Of a stretch of 27,306 nucleotides of DNA, positions 24,965 through 27,306 are shown piece by piece. The notes beneath the pieces are model-generated. The model saw nothing but the letters and a program-made list of their open reading frames with translations. It made no database searches and was not told where the DNA came from. Made by a program: the position numbers and the translations under genes. The stretch spans positions 1 through 27,306 of the forward strand of contig CALLXS010000035.1 in the NCBI GenBank assembly GCA_937875295.1, written 5' to 3'. The stretch's first letter is position 1. Each line of letters starts with the position of its first letter. The DNA is from an uncultured bacterium. Its GTDB lineage: Bacteria > Bacteroidota > Ignavibacteria > Kapaibacteriales > UBA2268.

Positions 24965-27109
24965 TTATTTTAATAATGTCTTTATTTGTATCTCAATAGT
25001 TCGATTATAAAATCTACCTTCAGGCAAATCATTGTCAAATAATGGATATTCTTCTCCAAGACCATAATATAATGCATCTTTCTTTTTAAGAGCTTTATAA
25101 ACGATTTCTGCACGTTTTAGAGATAATTCTTTATTGTATTCTGCTTTTCCTGTCCTATCTGTATAACCTTTAATTTCAACTTTGCTTTCATCTTCAATTT
25201 TTGATTTAATAAAATCAACAATAAAAGCATTTTTCTCATCTAAAGTCGCTTTGTCGAAATCGAAAAGAATTAATTTAAATTTATCAATTTTATAATTATC
25301 AATTTGATTTATAATTTTTGATTTTAGAGAAATAAATTCTACATAAATTTTCTGCGGTAAGGTAAATTTCATATTACCATTAATATCTTCAGTTTGCAGT
25401 GTGTAATAAATTGGTAGATTACTAATTGGAATTGTTTTTGGATTTTCTTCGAAATTCCATTCTATGCTATCGCGAAGTTCAGAATTTTCATAATTAAAAG
25501 TTGAAGTTGTATTGCCTTCTTGATTAGCACTAATCCTATAAACAGACAATTTAGCATCTGTAGTTATAATTGGTTCGAAATATATTTTATTATGATTAGT
25601 AACTAAATTAATATATTCTAAATATACTGGTTCTAATATTTTTGGGTTGTCTGAATATAGCTCTACTCTCCTATTTTCTTGTTGCTTTTCGATTTCATCA
25701 ATTGGAGTAGAAGCTAATTTAGGTAAATTTTCAAAAGTTAGTTTAATTCGATTGGAATCAATTTCCCATACATCAATAAAATAATTTTTAATTGTTTCAG
25801 CTCTATTTTTTGATAAAATCAAATTATTGTTTTCTATTTCTATCGATGAATTACATCCATTAATTGTCAAATTGCTTTCAGGATTTTCAAGCATTCTTTT
25901 TGCTACAATATTAAGTAAATTATAATAAACTTCAATAGAAGATTGATTAAATAGCTGATTTATATCGAAATTTTTAGTTTCATTATTATTTAATGTAATA
26001 TAATCTTTTCTTAATTCAGAGCTATTTTCTTCAAAAAAGATATACGGTAATAATGGTTCATATTGCGATTGTGTAATTTCTTCTGTCTTTATAGAATAAT
26101 CATATCTTTTATTTCCATTTTCGTCTATTATAAATGATTTTATTTGAGCTGTAAGATTACTTTTTTTCTTAATAAATAAAGTATCAGTCCTAAATAAATC
26201 ATCATTAATGAAATGAGGTATACCTAATTTATAGAAATCCTCAGCTATTAAATCCTTTTCAATTAAAATAGTATCAATTGTTTCGATTGGTAGCTTTTTA
26301 GGACTTTCTTTAATTTTATTAAATCTATATCTAAGTGATAATCCGATATTTAGCGAATTTAATTTCCATTTTGGTATTTCTATATCATTTATAAGATTTA
26401 TTAATCCAAAATGATATGAAATTTTTGGTTCTAATATCAAAGTTGAATCTAAATTTAATATATGCTTATAAGAGAACTGTAAATATGGAGAAAAATTAAA
26501 TCTACTCATATTAACTAAATGTCCATCTATTGCATTTCTTATTTTAGAATAATTACCATTTTCGTCGATAAATGCTATATTAGGTTGATTAATAATTTCT
26601 TCTTTTTGATTAAACTCCCCACCAAAAATATAATCTAATTTTCCCCCTAAAGAAACAAATAATTTGTTCCAAATATTATATTTTACTCCTAATGACAAAC
26701 CACTTGAAAATAATTTAGTGTAAATTGAATGCATTATGTCAGCTTTATGGGAAGTGCCATTTTGAATTATTGTTGTATTTTCTATTGTACTATTAATAGC
26801 ACTTAAATTATAATATCCTAATTTATACTCAAACGAGAAATCTTCATTTAGCGGTTTTTCGAAAATTGCTCCAATAGCATAACGATTACCAAGACCCATT
26901 TTATATCCTTTTGAGCAATTAGGACAATTAGGGAGTTTTAGAAAATCAGTAGAATGAATATTTAGCAAATAATCCCCAAATAACCCTATTTCAAAGCGAT
27001 AATTATTCCCATTCCTTTCTCCTTCATCTTTTGATATGCAAAATTGTGAAAATGCTAAAAAGAGAATAAATAAATATAAAATGAATTGAGAAAACAATAT
27101 TTTTTTCAT
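24965..27109 (-). CDS. Outer-membrane protein with N-terminal barrel-like region and two OmpA-like domains
   Basis: This 714-residue protein starts with a signal peptide (to about residue 26) and an Asn/Tyr-rich region (about 30-265) with alternating strands like a small outer-membrane beta-barrel, including a CPNC pair near 40. A linker region follows (about 265-370). OmpA-like domain 1 (about 370-500) has LSKNRAETIKNYF and QQENRRVEL, but its peptidoglycan-binding Asp is missing: where GYTD is expected the sequence reads GCNS. A further linker leads to OmpA-like domain 2 (about 600-714), which is intact: FDFDKATLD, GYTDRTG, LSLKRAEIVYKAL and NRTIEIQ. Domain 2 should bind peptidoglycan and tether the outer membrane. 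The gene stands alone, convergent with dsbD and downstream of tRNA-Ser. Confidence 0.85.
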   Translation of the reverse strand: MKKILFSQFILYLFILFLAFSQFCISKDEGERNGNNYRFEIGLFGDYLLNIHSTDFLKLPNCPNCSKGYKMGLGNRYAIGAIFEKPLNEDFSFEYKLGYYNLSAINSTIENTTIIQNGTSHKADIMHSIYTKLFSSGLSLGVKYNIWNKLFVSLGGKLDYIFGGEFNQKEEIINQPNIAFIDENGNYSKIRNAIDGHLVNMSRFNFSPYLQFSYKHILNLDSTLILEPKISYHFGLINLINDIEIPKWKLNSLNIGLSLRYRFNKIKESPKKLPIETIDTILIEKDLIAEDFYKLGIPHFINDDLFRTDTLFIKKKSNLTAQIKSFIIDENGNKRYDYSIKTEEITQSQYEPLLPYIFFEENSSELRKDYITLNNNETKNFDINQLFNQSSIEVYYNLLNIVAKRMLENPESNLTINGCNSSIEIENNNLILSKNRAETIKNYFIDVWEIDSNRIKLTFENLPKLASTPIDEIEKQQENRRVELYSDNPKILEPVYLEYINLVTNHNKIYFEPIITTDAKLSVYRISANQEGNTTSTFNYENSELRDSIEWNFEENPKTIPISNLPIYYTLQTEDINGNMKFTLPQKIYVEFISLKSKIINQIDNYKIDKFKLILFDFDKATLDEKNAFIVDFIKSKIEDESKVEIKGYTDRTGKAEYNKELSLKRAEIVYKALKKKDALYYGLGEEYPLFDNDLPEGRFYNRTIEIQIKTLLK

Positions 27110-27151
27110 TTTAATTAATTAAAAAATATTAATATCAAATTTTGATTTAAT

Positions 27152-27176
27152 AAAAAGGCTGAAAATAATTTCAGCC
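27152..27176 (-). terminator. Intrinsic terminator after tRNA-Ser
   Basis: GGCTGAAA at 27157-27164 pairs with TTTCAGCC at 27169-27176 around a 4-base loop. On the minus strand the stem is followed by TTTTTA, placing the terminator 14 bases past the tRNA 3' end and before the OmpA-family gene. Confidence 0.75.
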
Positions 27177-27189
27177 ATAATTATAAATG

Positions 27190-27276
27190 CGGAAAGGGAG
27201 GGATTCGAACCCTCGATACCCTTGCAGGTATACACGCTTTCCAGGCGTGCCAGTTCAACCACTCCTGCACCTGTCC
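27190..27276 (-). tRNA. tRNA-Ser (anticodon GGA)
   Basis: On the minus strand an 87-base cloverleaf is visible: acceptor GGACAGG/CCTTTCC, D stem CAG/CTG, anticodon stem CACGC/GCGTG with loop CTGGAAA (anticodon GGA), a long variable arm built on TACC/GGTA as in class II tRNAs, and T arm GAGGG/CCCTC with loop TTCGAAT. The discriminator is G, usual for serine. CCA is not encoded. Position 4 of the acceptor stem (C) faces T (U) opposite it, a mismatch. The gene reads UCC and, by wobble, UCU codons. Confidence 0.93.
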
Positions 27277-27289
27277 AAGTAAGAATTCA

Positions 27290-27297
27290 CAAATATA
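27290..27297 (-). promoter_or_regulatory. Candidate -7 promoter element for tRNA-Ser
   Basis: On the minus strand TATATTTG matches TAnnTTTG and ends 13 bases before the tRNA 5' end. The matching -33 TTG would fall beyond the right edge of the window. Confidence 0.5.
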
Positions 27298-27306
27298 AGT
27301 TTTTTT

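Noticed and set aside
27133..27146. Inverted repeat ATCAAA-T-TTTGAT upstream of the OmpA-family gene as an operator
   Set aside because: It is short and made only of common AT-rich words in this window; chance is likely.

Overview
The window is AT-rich and looks like a chromosomal segment from the Bacteroidota / FCB group (Bacteroidetes, Ignavibacteria, Kapabacteria and relatives). The evidence is one protein with a type IX secretion (T9SS) C-terminal sorting domain, a TonB-dependent receptor with an N-terminal carboxypeptidase-regulatory-like domain, many lipoproteins with Asn-rich linkers, few Shine-Dalgarno sequences, and several TAnnTTTG promoter boxes. Species cannot be fixed from sequence alone.

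Layout. (1) 1-512, minus: an uninterrupted but truncated piece of a Cas12a (Cpf1) nuclease, covering the last WED segment and the start of RuvC-I. It abuts, head to head, a pmbA/tldE gene that has lost its native 5' end. The junction at about 505-512 is either an assembly chimera or a real rearrangement, and it is the most notable point in the window. (2) 1933-5749: an unrecognised membrane-anchored protein with an apparent internal duplication, an unrecognised lipoprotein, and a membrane-bound HdrD/GlpC-like iron-sulfur oxidoreductase, closely spaced. (3) 5750-6132: a long gap with a start-less open frame that may be a gene remnant, a hairpin and a palindrome. (4) 6133-11140: a TonB-dependent receptor and a T9SS-secreted beta-helix protein, probably one operon, ending at a bidirectional terminator. 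(5) 11226-13785, minus: three tandem lipoprotein genes, two of them clear paralogues. (6) 14016-16941: htpG and queA. (7) 16979-19589, minus: a UMF1-type MFS transporter and an overlapping MOP-superfamily flippase. (8) 19665-24818: hslO (Hsp33), a membrane-bound lytic transglycosylase, an M16 zinc peptidase with a TTG start, and a DsbD-type thiol:disulfide reductase. (9) 24965-27109, minus: an outer-membrane protein with two OmpA-like domains, the first degenerate. (10) 27190-27276, minus: tRNA-Ser(GGA).

Functionally, most of the window concerns the cell envelope and protein quality control: outer-membrane uptake and secretion, lipoproteins, murein turnover, periplasmic thiol redox balance, and the chaperones HtpG and Hsp33. 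No CRISPR array, transposase, integrase or rRNA gene was seen.
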